Source: Marinifilum sp965230805
GTDB taxonomy: Bacteria > Bacteroidota > Bacteroidia > Bacteroidales > Marinifilaceae
Direction of reading: 5' to 3'
Assembly (NCBI RefSeq): GCF_965230805.1
Contig: NZ_OZ246019.1
Coordinates: 372,001-436,000 of the forward strand
DNA: 64,000 nucleotides
In this document: positions 8,433 through 17,100 of the stretch, piece after piece
How the letters are laid out: every line of letters begins with the position of its first letter
Position numbering within the stretch: position 1 is the first letter of the stretch
Translations under genes and position numbers: made by a program
Notes under the pieces: model-generated
Told to the model about the DNA's origin: nothing
What the model saw: the letters and a program-made list of their open reading frames with translations, nothing else
The model's database searches: none

Positions 8433-8663
8433 GACCCTATTTTTATAGTTTACAATTCAGTTGGAAATTTTAGAAGATCGGAATCGCGCGCCTTCCGTTC
8501 TTTTCTAATCTTAAATTTCTATTGTAAAATTAGGGCGAGTTTGCATCATATGTGTCATCACAAAATCAGCAATTGTCATAAGTTGTCATCAACAACAAAA
8601 CATACACAGTAAACCAATTTACTACAGCTCAAGATTGCAGTGCAAACTGATAAGTGATCATTG

Positions 8664-9353
8664 CTAACTGCAAATTAATTTGTATCCTACTCCATGCACC
8701 GTTAATATAATTTTAGCATGATTTGGATCATCTTCAATTTTCTGCCTCAGTTTCAGAATAAAATTATCAATCGTTCTTGATGTTGGTTGATATTCCATTC
8801 CCCAAACATTGTCAAGCAAATCATCCCGGCTTACAGTTTTATTCTTGTTGTCCCATAAATAATTTAGAACTTCAACTTCTTTATGCGACATCTTTACCTC
8901 TTTGCCATCAACAAATCCTTCGAAAGAATTAAAGTCAATCTTCAACCTTCCTACTTGTATCTTCTTGTTCTGGTTTGTTTCCATTACAGATTGAGTTCTT
9001 CGCAGCACAGCTCGAATTCTTGCCAAAAGTTCTCGTAAACCAAAAGGCTTTGTAATGTAATCATCCGCTCCAAGTTCCAGACCTAAAACTTTATCAATTT
9101 CCTCCCCTTTTGCAGTAAGCAAAATAATGGGTGTTTGAATGCCTTGTGCCCTTGCTTTTTTACAGATATCAAAACCAGATATTTTGGGTAGCATCACATC
9201 TAGTAAAACCAAACTGTACTTGTTGGTCAGAATTTTATTTAAACCTAATTCACCATCATCGGCCGTATCAACCAGGTAGGATTCAAATTCAAGATTATCT
9301 TTCAGGCCCATTAACATGCTGGGCTCATCTTCTACAATTAAAATGGGATACAT
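8664..9353 (-). CDS. OmpR-family response regulator
   Basis: A 229-aa DNA-binding response regulator. The receiver domain covers residues 1-120: acidic pair EDE near the N-terminus, phospho-acceptor Asp in LVLLDVMLP (about residue 52), Thr in ILLTAKG, Lys in ITKPFG. A winged-helix Trans_reg_C domain follows (about 130-229; VEVLNYLW, RTIDNFILKLRQKIE, VHGVGYKL). It lies 26 bp downstream of the histidine kinase gene in the same direction and is surely its partner. Target genes cannot be told from the sequence. Confidence 0.95.
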   Translation of the reverse strand: MYPILIVEDEPSMLMGLKDNLEFESYLVDTADDGELGLNKILTNKYSLVLLDVMLPKISGFDICKKARAQGIQTPIILLTAKGEEIDKVLGLELGADDYITKPFGLRELLARIRAVLRRTQSVMETNQNKKIQVGRLKIDFNSFEGFVDGKEVKMSHKEVEVLNYLWDNKNKTVSRDDLLDNVWGMEYQPTSRTIDNFILKLRQKIEDDPNHAKIILTVHGVGYKLICS

Positions 9354-9379
9354 CTTATTATTTGTTTGTGTAAATTCAT

Positions 9380-10912
9380 TTATTTAAGAGGAAAAAATAG
9401 AGTAAAACATGATCCTTTACCCATAATACTATCCAATTCAACTTTTCCATTATGTGCTTCCATAATGTGCTTAACAATGCTTAAACCTATTCCCGATCCT
9501 TTAGCTTTGTGGGCTAAATTTCCCGAGGTAACTCTATAAAACTTATCGAACACAAAGGGCTGATCTTTCTTTTCTATGCCTATACCAAAGTCTTTCACTT
9601 GTATTCGCACATAAGCAGATTCTATGCTCGAACCAATAGCCAGTTTCTTTACATCAGCACTATATTTCATACCATTATCAATTAAATTGATAATGGCTTC
9701 GGCTACAGCCTCCTTATCCAAATTTAGCTCGGGCATTTTATCTGCAAGCTTCAGTTCTATTTCAAAGCCATTCTGATCGAAATGTTGCTTGTAATTTTCA
9801 AGAATTGTTTCAATCTCGTTATTTAAATTGCAAATGGAAAAATGATATTCTCTCTTCCCTCTCTCAATTCTACTAAAATTAAGAATCTTGTTCACCATTT
9901 TCGATAAGCGATTGGCTTCTATGTTGATCACTTTATAGTATTCCTTTTTCTTTTCTTCGGAAGGAATCCGTCCCATTTCAAGAGTTTCGGAATACATGTT
10001 AATCAATGCCAAAGGTGTTCTTATTTCGTGCGATACATTGGAAATAAATTCTGTTTTAAGCTGATTTAGTTTGATCTGTTTCCGGATGTTTTTGAAAACA
10101 AACCATGCTCCTAACAATAAAATGATATCCATTACAATCAAAAGAATAATATTGGTACGTGTTCGCTCCCGCACCAAATCTTCTATGGTATTTCCACGCA
10201 TCTGAATGCCAAGTTCATAGCCCGGCAGTAGCCAAATCGCTTTCTTTTGCTTTATATTCTTATCCTCAACACCTTGATTTATATTCGCAAAAACTTCTAA
10301 GGAGCCATTTTCTTTGTATACAGAAATATAAAAACGATCCTGAGCAACCATCTGAATTTTTGGACCAAGATTTTCACGAATAAACTTATCGGTATCAAGC
10401 AAGAGCAGAACCGTGCTCACCTGCACAGAATCCTGCTTTGCAGCAAAGGCAAATAAGCTTTTATGGGGAAAAGAATTGCTTAATGCTTCAATTTTTCGAT
10501 AGCCATTATTCACATACCTCCGAAGCAATTCGATTTTTTTTAGATTCGAAGCAAAATCAATTTCTAGTTGATTGATTAAACTATTGATACTATCATCAGG
10601 AATTTTCTTTTTGGCGAACAATTCCAAACCCGAAACCCCTTTAATTCCAATGGCATCAATCGAATAGTTTTTTGTTATGATTGTTTCAATGTCATCAGTT
10701 TCTCGCTCCAATTGATTGGCCCAACCACTTAATACATCATCAGAATACTGATTTAATGAAAATAACACAGATTCTAGTTGCCCTGTATAAATGGAGTCGA
10801 TAACCGCCTCGTTTTTACTTAAATTACTGATTTCGTATGCAGAAAAGAATAAGGAAGGCAGAACCAATATTAGGGTTAAAACAATACCGATTTTTAATCC
10901 GGATTTTATCAT
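9380..10912 (-). CDS. Membrane sensor histidine kinase
   Basis: A 510-aa sensor kinase of the HisKA/HATPase_c type. Transmembrane helix about 8-26, a long periplasmic sensor region (about 30-250) with no recognisable domain, second transmembrane helix about 253-272. Then comes the dimerisation and phospho-acceptor helix with NVSHEIRTPL (His near residue 295), N box IINLIDNGMKYS, G1 VKDFGIGIEK, and G2 KGSGIGLSIVKH. All catalytic motifs are intact. It is first of a two-gene operon with the response regulator. The signal sensed is unknown. Confidence 0.95.
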   Translation of the reverse strand: MIKSGLKIGIVLTLILVLPSLFFSAYEISNLSKNEAVIDSIYTGQLESVLFSLNQYSDDVLSGWANQLERETDDIETIITKNYSIDAIGIKGVSGLELFAKKKIPDDSINSLINQLEIDFASNLKKIELLRRYVNNGYRKIEALSNSFPHKSLFAFAAKQDSVQVSTVLLLLDTDKFIRENLGPKIQMVAQDRFYISVYKENGSLEVFANINQGVEDKNIKQKKAIWLLPGYELGIQMRGNTIEDLVRERTRTNIILLIVMDIILLLGAWFVFKNIRKQIKLNQLKTEFISNVSHEIRTPLALINMYSETLEMGRIPSEEKKKEYYKVINIEANRLSKMVNKILNFSRIERGKREYHFSICNLNNEIETILENYKQHFDQNGFEIELKLADKMPELNLDKEAVAEAIINLIDNGMKYSADVKKLAIGSSIESAYVRIQVKDFGIGIEKKDQPFVFDKFYRVTSGNLAHKAKGSGIGLSIVKHIMEAHNGKVELDSIMGKGSCFTLFFPLK

Positions 10913-10932
10913 TGAATTTGCTTTTGTTTACC

Positions 10933-10961
10933 CAAATATACGTAAAAAGCCATGACTCAAA
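10933..10961 (-). promoter_or_regulatory. Possible promoter of the kinase/regulator operon
   Basis: On the minus strand TATATTTG (10933-10940) matches TAnnTTTG, about 20 bp before the kinase start. A TTTG (10958-10961) lies 17 bases further upstream, two fewer than the 19 seen in the arsR promoter. It overlaps the ars terminator hairpin, which weakens the call. Confidence 0.4.
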
Positions 10962-10974
10962 CTGAATCATGGCT
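10943..10974 (-). terminator. Rho-independent terminator after the ars operon
   Basis: On the minus strand AGCCATGA and TCATGGCT form an 8-bp stem with an 11-base loop, followed by TTTT. It lies 47 bp after the stop codon of the arsenite transporter gene. Confidence 0.75.
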
Positions 10975-11020
10975 CGGAATTTAAGAACTTAAAATTACCT
11001 GTGCCTGAAAGCAAACACAG

Positions 11021-12100
11021 TTAACTTTTAGAGTCGGCAGCGCACTTTACATCAAGTTTGCCACCAAAATATTTTTCTTTAAATCGTAAGGCAACATTTA
11101 CCAAAGCAATTAATACAGGCACCTCGACCAATGGACCAATAACTGCTGCAAAAGCCACTCCCGAATTGATACCAAATACTGCAATGGCTACTGCAATGGC
11201 CAATTCAAAATTGTTACTTGCTGCTGTAAACGAAAGGCTTGTAGTCTTTGAATAGCCTGCCTTAACTTTTAATCCCATAAAAAATGAGATCAGGAACATG
11301 ATTACAAAATAAATTACCAAAGGAATTGCAATACGAACCACATCGAATGGCAACTGTACGATGTGTTCTCCTTTTAATGAGAACATCACAAATATTGTAA
11401 ATAGCAATGCAATTAGTGTAAGCGGACTAATTTTCGGAATAAATTTCTTCTGATACCAATCTTTGCCTTTGGCTTTAATTCCAAAGTAACGAGTAAGCAT
11501 GCCTGCGAAAAATGGAATTCCAAGATAAATTAATACACTCTCGGCAATATCTCCCATGCTTACATCTACTACCGAGCCCTGAAGACCAAAATACTCTGGC
11601 AATAAGGTAATAAACACATAGGCATAAACCGAAAAGAACAGTACTTGGAAAATACTATTGAATGCAACCAAACCTGCAGCATATTCCGGATCGCCTTTTG
11701 CCAAATCGTTCCATACAATTACCATGGCAATACATCGTGCCAAGCCAATTAAAATCAATCCTGTCATGTATTCAGGATAATCTTGCAAGAAAACAATGGC
11801 CAAAGCAAACATTAAGCTTGGCCCCAATAGCCAGTTTTGCACCAATGACAAGATTAAGATCTTACGATTCTTAAATACATCCTTCAGCTCCTCATATTTT
11901 ACTTTCGCCAAAGGAGGGTACATCATAATTACCAAACCAATTGCAATTGGAACATTTGTGGTTCCTACCGATAATTTGTTCCAGAATCCAGCCATTGCCG
12001 GGAAAAAATAACCTGCTCCAACTCCTATTGCCATAGCTGCAAAAATCCACAGAGTAAGGTATCTGTCTAAAAAGGATAATTTTTTATTTAACGCTCCCAT
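11021..12100 (-). CDS. acr3: Arsenite efflux transporter, ACR3 family
   Basis: A 359-aa integral membrane protein with about ten hydrophobic helices, which exports arsenite across the inner membrane. The ACR3 signature GLARCIAMVIVWNDLAKGD contains the conserved cysteine of helix 4. AASNNFELAIAVAIA holds the conserved Glu of the second half. It is the last gene of the arsR-arsC-acr3 operon (31 bp after arsC), followed by a terminator hairpin. Length and motifs are as expected for a functional protein. Confidence 0.95.
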   Translation of the reverse strand: MGALNKKLSFLDRYLTLWIFAAMAIGVGAGYFFPAMAGFWNKLSVGTTNVPIAIGLVIMMYPPLAKVKYEELKDVFKNRKILILSLVQNWLLGPSLMFALAIVFLQDYPEYMTGLILIGLARCIAMVIVWNDLAKGDPEYAAGLVAFNSIFQVLFFSVYAYVFITLLPEYFGLQGSVVDVSMGDIAESVLIYLGIPFFAGMLTRYFGIKAKGKDWYQKKFIPKISPLTLIALLFTIFVMFSLKGEHIVQLPFDVVRIAIPLVIYFVIMFLISFFMGLKVKAGYSKTTSLSFTAASNNFELAIAVAIAVFGINSGVAFAAVIGPLVEVPVLIALVNVALRFKEKYFGGKLDVKCAADSKS

Positions 12101-12131
12101 AATATTACAATTTGCTACCCTAATAATTAAT

Positions 12132-12557
12132 TTACACTTTCTTTAAAATGTAATCGTCGTTGAATTTTACGAAATCTCTACTGATTTCATCTCGCACTCT
12201 TCGGAATACCTCAAAAATTTCTTCTTCGGTTCCCTCAGCATATGCAGGATCATCGAAACCAATGTGAAGGCGAGTACCTACAGGTCCAAGGAATGCAGGA
12301 CAAGCATCTTTTGCACCACCACAAACCGAGATTAGAAAGTCAACACCTTCCTCCAAAAACTCATCCACCATTTTAGGACGCTGCTCGCTGATATCTATTC
12401 CGATTTCAGCCATAGCTTTTACTGCAAGAGGGTGCACTTGATCAGCAATTTTAGTTCCTGCAGAAACTACCTCCAATTCCGGATTGATATCTCTCAAAAT
12501 GGCTTCACCCATTTGACTTCTGCATGAATTTCCTGTACACAACACTAATACTTTCAT
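12132..12557 (-). CDS. arsC: Arsenate reductase, thioredoxin-coupled (low-MW phosphatase type)
   Basis: A 141-aa cytoplasmic enzyme reducing arsenate to arsenite. The start is taken as ATG 12555-12557, because the family begins MKVLVLCTGNSCRSQM. The CTGNSCR loop is the CX5R active-site motif. The resolving cysteine pair is in VCGGAKDACPAF. A longer in-frame reading starting at 12662 would overlap arsR and has no family support. The gene follows arsR by 49 bp and precedes acr3, so arsenite produced here is exported by the neighbour. Confidence 0.92.
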   Translation of the reverse strand: MKVLVLCTGNSCRSQMGEAILRDINPELEVVSAGTKIADQVHPLAVKAMAEIGIDISEQRPKMVDEFLEEGVDFLISVCGGAKDACPAFLGPVGTRLHIGFDDPAYAEGTEEEIFEVFRRVRDEISRDFVKFNDDYILKKV

Positions 12558-12606
12558 CTGTCTTTTCTTTTGTTTCAATTGTTTCAGCCTAGGAGCTGAG
12601 TGATTA

Positions 12607-12933
12607 TTAACAAGTTTTACTATCACAAGGAGTAATTTCTTCAAGTAGATCTCCAAAAACACTTTTTAGTTTTTCGATACCTTCTTTATTCAAACAGTAT
12701 TTAATCTTTAAGCCTTCAACATCGCCTTGAATGAAACCAATTGACTTTAACTCTTTTAAATGCTGCGAAACTGTTGTTCTGCTAAGAGGAAGATAATCAG
12801 AAATATCCCCTGAGATACAAGTAGGTGTTGAAGCTAAAAACTGTAAAATCGCGATTCGTGCAGGGTGAGATAATGCTTTTGCCAATGCCGCTATCTCCTG
12901 CTGCTTTTTTTCAAATAATTCTAACTTTTTCAT
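12607..12933 (-). CDS. arsR: Arsenical-resistance repressor ArsR
   Basis: A 108-aa winged-helix repressor. The helix-turn-helix is SRTTVSQHLKELKSIGFI, after ALSHPARIAILQFL. Candidate arsenite-binding cysteines are in TPTCISGD and the C-terminal CDSKTC. The family leaves DNA on binding As(III). It is first in the ars operon. Upstream, an inverted repeat frames the -7 promoter box, as expected for autorepression. Confidence 0.93.
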   Translation of the reverse strand: MKKLELFEKKQQEIAALAKALSHPARIAILQFLASTPTCISGDISDYLPLSRTTVSQHLKELKSIGFIQGDVEGLKIKYCLNKEGIEKLKSVFGDLLEEITPCDSKTC

Positions 12934-12956
12934 GATTTCAGCTTAATTAATCTCTA

Positions 12957-12993
12957 ATGACGCAAACATACGTCATTGATTTTAATTTTCAAA
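12957..12993 (-). promoter_or_regulatory. ars operon promoter with ArsR operator
   Basis: On the minus strand TTTG (12990-12993), exactly 19 bases, then TATGTTTG (12963-12970), a textbook Bacteroidota TTTG-N19-TAnnTTTG promoter. The -7 box is framed by ATGACG and CGTCAT (12957-12976), an inverted repeat with an 8-base spacer that is the likely ArsR binding site. Repressor bound there would cover the -7 box. Confidence 0.85.
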
Positions 12994-13023
12994 TGCATTT
13001 GCTAAATTTTGACGATTTCTTAA

Positions 13024-13056
13024 CACAAAAAAAGTCCCTTCCAAACGAAAGGGACT
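13024..13056 (-). terminator. Rho-independent terminator after the alcohol dehydrogenase gene
   Basis: On the minus strand AGTCCCTT pairs with AAGGGACT around an 8-base loop and is followed by a run of seven T. It lies 24 bp after the stop codon of the dehydrogenase gene. Confidence 0.85.
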
Positions 13057-13079
13057 CTGCTAACTATTTCATAAACAAT

Positions 13080-14231
13080 CTACAAACGCGACTCTAAAAT
13101 TCCAGCAACATCGCTTGTGGCAACATCTGGCAGCATTCCCACATACCCACGTTCTATAAATCTTTTAGAAATGGTATCAATACTATCCTGTCCAACATTG
13201 TGATCTCCTAAACGAGTTTTGATGCCTACACTCTGAAAAAACTCTTCTGTTTTCTGAATGGCAAGGGTTTTTCTTTCATCATCCGTTCCTTCGGTGATGT
13301 TCCAAACTCTTTCGGCATACTGTAGTAGTTTTTCACCCCGTTGCTCTTTCAACTTTGTTAATAAACCTGGAAGAACAATTGCTAAAGTTACCGCATGATC
13401 GATTCCGTGGAAGGCAGTCAATTCGTGACCAATCATATGAGTGGACCAATCGCTCTTCACTCCCATAGCAATCAAGCCATTTAATGCCATGGTTGCAGCC
13501 CACATTAAGTTGGCTCTGTTTTCGTAATCGGGAGTTTCTGCTGCAATTGCTTTTGGACCTTCCTCAAGTAATGTCAACAAGATTCCCTCTGCAAACCGAT
13601 CTTGTACCGGAGAGTTTACATTGTAAGTTAAATATTGCTCCATTACGTGTACAAATGCATCAACAATACCATTTGTAATTTGTCGCATAGGCAATGAATA
13701 AGTTGTTTCAGGGTCAAGCACTGAAAATTTTGGGAATAATAATGGACTTCCAAATGACAACTTTTCTTGGGTTGCTGCCTTTGTTACAACACCTGCACTA
13801 TTCATTTCAGAACCTGTAGCAGCCAAAGTTATAACTGCTCCTAGATCTACTGCTTTAGCAATTGGTGCGCGTTTGGCCAAGATATCCCACTCATCCCCTT
13901 CAAAATAAGCTGCTGCAGAAATAAATTTTGTTCCATCAATAACAGATCCTCCACCTACGGCCAATATGAAATCAATATTTTCATTTCTTACAATTTCAAC
14001 AGCTTTCATCAAAGTCTCGAAGTGAGGGTTTGGTTCAATTCCTCCAAACTCCACAATTTTATGACCCTTTAATGCAGCCATAACCTGATCGTAAACACCA
14101 TTTTTCTTGATACTACCACCACCATAAGTCACTAAAATCTTTGCATCTTTTTGAATGTGTTTACCCAATTCTGCAATTTTACCTTTCCCAAAAAGGATTT
14201 TAACTGGATTATAAAAATCAAAATTTTCCAT
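13080..14231 (-). CDS. Iron-containing alcohol dehydrogenase (YqhD/BDH-like aldehyde reductase)
   Basis: A 383-aa cytoplasmic oxidoreductase of the group III Fe-ADH family. Visible are the nucleotide-binding loop AVGGGSVIDGTKF, the AATGSEMN motif, and metal ligands in IVDAFVHVMEQY (Asp, His) and in HMIGHELTAFHGIDHAVTL (His residues). The closest named type from memory is the NAD(P)H-dependent aldehyde reductase YqhD, which detoxifies short-chain and oxidised aldehydes. The neighbouring DJ-1/Hsp31-like gene 26 bp upstream supports a role against reactive aldehydes such as methylglyoxal (inference). Confidence 0.9.
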   Translation of the reverse strand: MENFDFYNPVKILFGKGKIAELGKHIQKDAKILVTYGGGSIKKNGVYDQVMAALKGHKIVEFGGIEPNPHFETLMKAVEIVRNENIDFILAVGGGSVIDGTKFISAAAYFEGDEWDILAKRAPIAKAVDLGAVITLAATGSEMNSAGVVTKAATQEKLSFGSPLLFPKFSVLDPETTYSLPMRQITNGIVDAFVHVMEQYLTYNVNSPVQDRFAEGILLTLLEEGPKAIAAETPDYENRANLMWAATMALNGLIAMGVKSDWSTHMIGHELTAFHGIDHAVTLAIVLPGLLTKLKEQRGEKLLQYAERVWNITEGTDDERKTLAIQKTEEFFQSVGIKTRLGDHNVGQDSIDTISKRFIERGYVGMLPDVATSDVAGILESRL

Positions 14232-14257
14232 TTTCTCGAATTTAATTACTTAGTATT

Positions 14258-14932
14258 CTATATTTTCGTTTTTAATATTTTTACCAATTCCTTCGACATT
14301 AACATATCAGAAGCCGGATTTTGACCCGTAATCAGCCTACCATCAGCTATTACATATTCTTGCCAGTTGGCTTTGCACGAATATTTTGCACCTCTCTTAA
14401 CCAACTCTGTTTCCAAAAGAAATGGCACCTTAACATCTGTACCTATAGATCTTTCTTCATTATTGCTAAAGGAGGTTAAATTTTTGCCTTCCACCAAATA
14501 TTTCCCATCGGATAGGATGACATTTAAAAGTCCTGCTCCTCCATGACAAACCGCACAAACCACTCCTTGCTTTTCATAAATATCCGCTGCAATTTTTGCT
14601 ATTTCTTTGTTGATTGGCAAATCAAACATGACTCCATGTCCTCCTGGAAAATAAATTGCATCATAGTTCTCGGCCTTAATGTCATTTGGATGATAAGAAT
14701 TGTAGAATTTTTCCATTGCATCTTTGTTCTTAAAAAAACATTTCACTTTAGGATGATCAAGATCTAACTGTTTAGCAGGTATTTTTCCCCCTTTTGGTGA
14801 CACAAAATCAATATCAACTCCATTTTTTATAAGATAAAAATAGGGACCTGCAATCTCAAGTAAATTACATCCCGACTCCCATCCTTTCTCATCTTTAAAA
14901 TAACTTGTTAGTGCAAATAAAATTCTGGCCAT
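14258..14932 (-). CDS. DJ-1/PfpI family protein (Hsp31-like)
   Basis: A 224-aa protein of the class I glutamine amidotransferase-like superfamily. The nucleophile elbow is VVCAVCHGGAGLLN, and NYDAIYFPGGHGVMFDLP precedes it. Family members act as glyoxalase III, deglycase or chaperone. I start it at ATG 14930-14932 (MARILFALTSY); an in-frame TTG lies three codons upstream. It is likely co-transcribed with the aldehyde reductase and is divergent from a LysR-type regulator gene, which probably controls it. Confidence 0.88.
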   Translation of the reverse strand: MARILFALTSYFKDEKGWESGCNLLEIAGPYFYLIKNGVDIDFVSPKGGKIPAKQLDLDHPKVKCFFKNKDAMEKFYNSYHPNDIKAENYDAIYFPGGHGVMFDLPINKEIAKIAADIYEKQGVVCAVCHGGAGLLNVILSDGKYLVEGKNLTSFSNNEERSIGTDVKVPFLLETELVKRGAKYSCKANWQEYVIADGRLITGQNPASDMLMSKELVKILKTKI

Positions 14933-15003
14933 GTTTGTCAATTTATTTGTGCTAAATTAAGCGCTCTTTTTGTATTAATAAACTTATTCTTTTTATACTT
15001 TTA

Positions 15004-15019
15004 TATAAATTTATTTATA
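15004..15019. promoter_or_regulatory. Palindrome in the divergent promoter region
   Basis: TATAAAT-TT-ATTTATA, a perfect inverted repeat 6 bp before the LysR-type gene start, in the 92-bp region shared with the DJ-1-like gene. It could be a regulator site, but AT-rich DNA makes such palindromes common. Confidence 0.35.
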
Positions 15020-15024
15020 CAAAC

Positions 15025-15927
15025 ATGGTAAACCTTGAGTGGTACAGGACTTTTAAAGCCATATACGAACGCGGCACCTTAACAGGAGCAGCCGACACTT
15101 TATTAATCACACAACCAGGTGTTAGTCAACAACTGACTGCACTCGAAACCTATATGGGCGTTAAGCTATTTGAGCGTAAGCCTCGAAAAATGCTACCTAC
15201 TCCACATGGCATGCAGCTCTACATTCAAGTGGAAGAGGCCATTCTGCAATTAGAAAAAACGGAAGAGAATTTCAAACGAAAAACATTAATCAATCGTCCT
15301 ACGGCTAAAGTGGGTATGTCAATAGAAATGTTTAATTATGCCTTTGCCAATATATTGGATAAATTGGATATGAATGTTGAGTTTACTTTTGGGGAATATG
15401 AAAATCTTCAATCAAAACTCTTTGCGAAAGAGCTGGATTTAACCATTACTAACCTTCAGCATAACTATCAAAACATTGTATACAAACATTTTTGCAGAGA
15501 AGCTTTGTTGTTGGTATGTAGTAAAGATTTAGATACCATTCCATTTAATAGGTTTATATATGAACGAAAAATTGAACAAGCCGAAAAATGGTTAAGCAAG
15601 CAAAATTGGTATTCCTATACTCACAAAATGGAGACTATAAAAGCATTTTGGAATCAAAACTTTAAAAAGAAGCCTTATTTTAAACCACGCTATGTAATAC
15701 CAAGTTTAAGTGCTATGTTGCATGCCATTCAATTAAATAAAGGAATTTGCCTTTTGCCTTCCGGCTTATGTCAAGATTTATTAAGCGCAAAGGAAATTAT
15801 TGAAGTTTGGCAAGGTGTTCAAACAACCTACTACAATAAGTATTTTGCCATTCAAACACAAAGTAAAAATCTAAAACAGGTAGAGGAAATAGTTGATACC
15901 ATTGAAAGATATACGACTTGTAAATAA
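15025..15927 (+). CDS. LysR-family transcriptional regulator
   Basis: A 300-aa regulator. The N-terminal helix-turn-helix is GTLTGAADTLLITQPGVSQQ followed by LTALE (about residues 17-42). A periplasmic-binding-like effector domain follows (about 90-295). It is divergent from the DJ-1-like and aldehyde reductase genes and followed 23 bp later by an ArsC/Spx-like gene. By position it probably controls one or both. The effector is unknown. Confidence 0.92.
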   Translation: MVNLEWYRTFKAIYERGTLTGAADTLLITQPGVSQQLTALETYMGVKLFERKPRKMLPTPHGMQLYIQVEEAILQLEKTEENFKRKTLINRPTAKVGMSIEMFNYAFANILDKLDMNVEFTFGEYENLQSKLFAKELDLTITNLQHNYQNIVYKHFCREALLLVCSKDLDTIPFNRFIYERKIEQAEKWLSKQNWYSYTHKMETIKAFWNQNFKKKPYFKPRYVIPSLSAMLHAIQLNKGICLLPSGLCQDLLSAKEIIEVWQGVQTTYYNKYFAIQTQSKNLKQVEEIVDTIERYTTCK

Positions 15928-15950
15928 TACTGGTATAATATTAAGCAAAC

Positions 15951-16286
15951 ATGAAAAAAATTTATCATTTAGGTAACTGTTCAGCTTGTCAGCGAATAAT
16001 AAAAGAATTACAAATTGACTCGAGTTTTGAATTACAGGATATCAAAAAGCAAAAAATAACAGCAAGCCAGCTGAAACAAATGAAAGAGCTAAGCGGATCG
16101 TACGAAAGCTTGTTTAGTAGAAGAGCCATAAAATACAAGGAGCTTGGACTAAAAGACAAAGTTTTGAGTGAAGATGATTATAAAGAATACATCTTAAACG
16201 AATACACTTTTTTAAAACGCCCCGTACTTTTGATTGATGGATCAATATTTATCGGCAATACAAAAAAACAATTGAGAATGCCTTAA
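15951..16286 (+). CDS. ArsC/Spx-like thioredoxin-fold protein
   Basis: A 111-aa protein with the glutaredoxin-like order of the ArsC/Spx family: a CxxC motif in GNCSACQRI (Cys10, Cys13), a middle segment SRRAIKYKELGL, and the cis-Pro region FLKRPVLLIDG. It is not close to the ars operon reductase, which is of the phosphatase type. Whether it reduces arsenate, is a Spx-like regulator or something else cannot be told. It directly follows the LysR gene. Confidence 0.75.
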   Translation: MKKIYHLGNCSACQRIIKELQIDSSFELQDIKKQKITASQLKQMKELSGSYESLFSRRAIKYKELGLKDKVLSEDDYKEYILNEYTFLKRPVLLIDGSIFIGNTKKQLRMP

Positions 16287-16429
16287 AAGCAATAGGAAAG
16301 TAATAATAAATGAATGAGCTGTATTTTGTAAATTTCTGATTTAGTAATAACTTATGCAACGTATTCAAATATTCTGAATGCCCTTAATGTATCAATTCTC
16401 CTTTATTAGAAACCTTAAAACTTTTACCA

Positions 16430-16774
16430 ATGCCGTATTTAAAAGTTCAGACTAATGGAAGTTTCTCCAGTAAGAAACAACAAAGCTTTTTAAAAGAATG
16501 TTCCTCTTTAATCTCTTTTGAACTTGGAAAACCAGAAAAATATGTGATGACTGCTTTTGTACCAAAAATAGAAATGACCTTAGGTGGCTCAATAGATTCT
16601 GCTGTATTCCTTCAATTAAAAAGCATTGGCCTACCCGACACAAAAACCAAAGATTTATCGAATAAATTTGCCACTATAGTTGAAGAGCAACTAAAAATTC
16701 CGAAAGACCGTGTTTATATTGAATTTATGGATGTTCCCCGTGGCTTCTGGGGTTGGAACGGGATTTTGTTTTAA
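16430..16774 (+). CDS. MIF-family tautomerase-like protein
   Basis: A 114-aa protein resembling macrophage migration inhibitory factor/D-dopachrome tautomerase. The catalytic proline follows the initiator Met (MPYLKVQTN). KDRVYIEFMDVPRGFWGWNG is the conserved C-terminal part of the family. The protein is probably a cytosolic trimer with keto-enol tautomerase activity. Its physiological substrate is unknown. It stands alone between the LysR group and the lysine operon. Confidence 0.85.
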   Translation: MPYLKVQTNGSFSSKKQQSFLKECSSLISFELGKPEKYVMTAFVPKIEMTLGGSIDSAVFLQLKSIGLPDTKTKDLSNKFATIVEEQLKIPKDRVYIEFMDVPRGFWGWNGILF

Positions 16775-16843
16775 TTTTCTCTTCAAAGTTCAAGTGTAAA
16801 AAAACATATTGAGTTAATTTTTTAACAATTGGGTAAATTTTTA

Positions 16844-16873
16844 TTGCATTTAAAAAAAATTTACACACCTTTA
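16844..16873 (+). promoter_or_regulatory. Possible promoter of the lysine biosynthesis operon
   Basis: TTG (16844-16846), exactly 19 bases, then CACCTTTA (16866-16873), which matches TAnnTTTG at positions 2 and 5-7. The spacing equals that of the strong ars promoter in this window. It would start transcription just ahead of the leader ORF and terminator hairpin. Confidence 0.4.
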
Positions 16874-16900
16874 CATCCTAAATAATAATTGTAAACACAT

Positions 16901-16963
16901 ATGTCATTTACATTAAAATACAAGAAACAGAATCGACGCAATAAACAAATGTTGTGTAAGTAA
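16901..16963 (+). CDS. Possible 20-residue Lys-rich leader peptide
   Basis: ATG at 16901 opens a 20-codon frame ending TAA at 16963, with five lysines and three arginines or so (MSFTLKYKKQNRRNKQMLCK). It sits between a possible promoter and a terminator hairpin ahead of the aspartate kinase gene, a place where an attenuation leader would lie. No competing antiterminator stem is evident, and such a short frame can arise by chance. Confidence 0.3.
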   Translation: MSFTLKYKKQNRRNKQMLCK

Positions 16964-16995
16964 ATTGTAGAATAATGTAAAGCTTAAAAATATCG

Positions 16996-17024
16996 AAGCC
17001 TGCAGAAATTCTGCAGGCTTTTTT
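16996..17024 (+). terminator. Terminator hairpin in the leader of the lysine operon (possible attenuator)
   Basis: AAGCCTGCAG pairs perfectly with CTGCAGGCTT around the loop AAATT and leads into a run of six T. It is 77 bp before the aspartate kinase start and 32 bp after the small leader frame, and 220 bp after the MIF-like gene. It may therefore be an attenuator rather than the terminator of the upstream gene. Confidence 0.7.
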
Positions 17025-17100
17025 AAAACAGTAATTTTTTTAAAAGTCGCTTAAAAATTTATTCCCAAAAATTCGGGATAATAAACTAAACTATTAACCA

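Noticed and set aside
8664..10912. Possible link of the two-component operon to the ars operon next to it
   Set aside because: A terminator hairpin and a separate promoter-like box lie between them, and arsR with its own operator explains ars control.
12558..12662. Longer arsC reading frame starting inside arsR
   Set aside because: The added residues overlap arsR and lie before the conserved family N-terminus.
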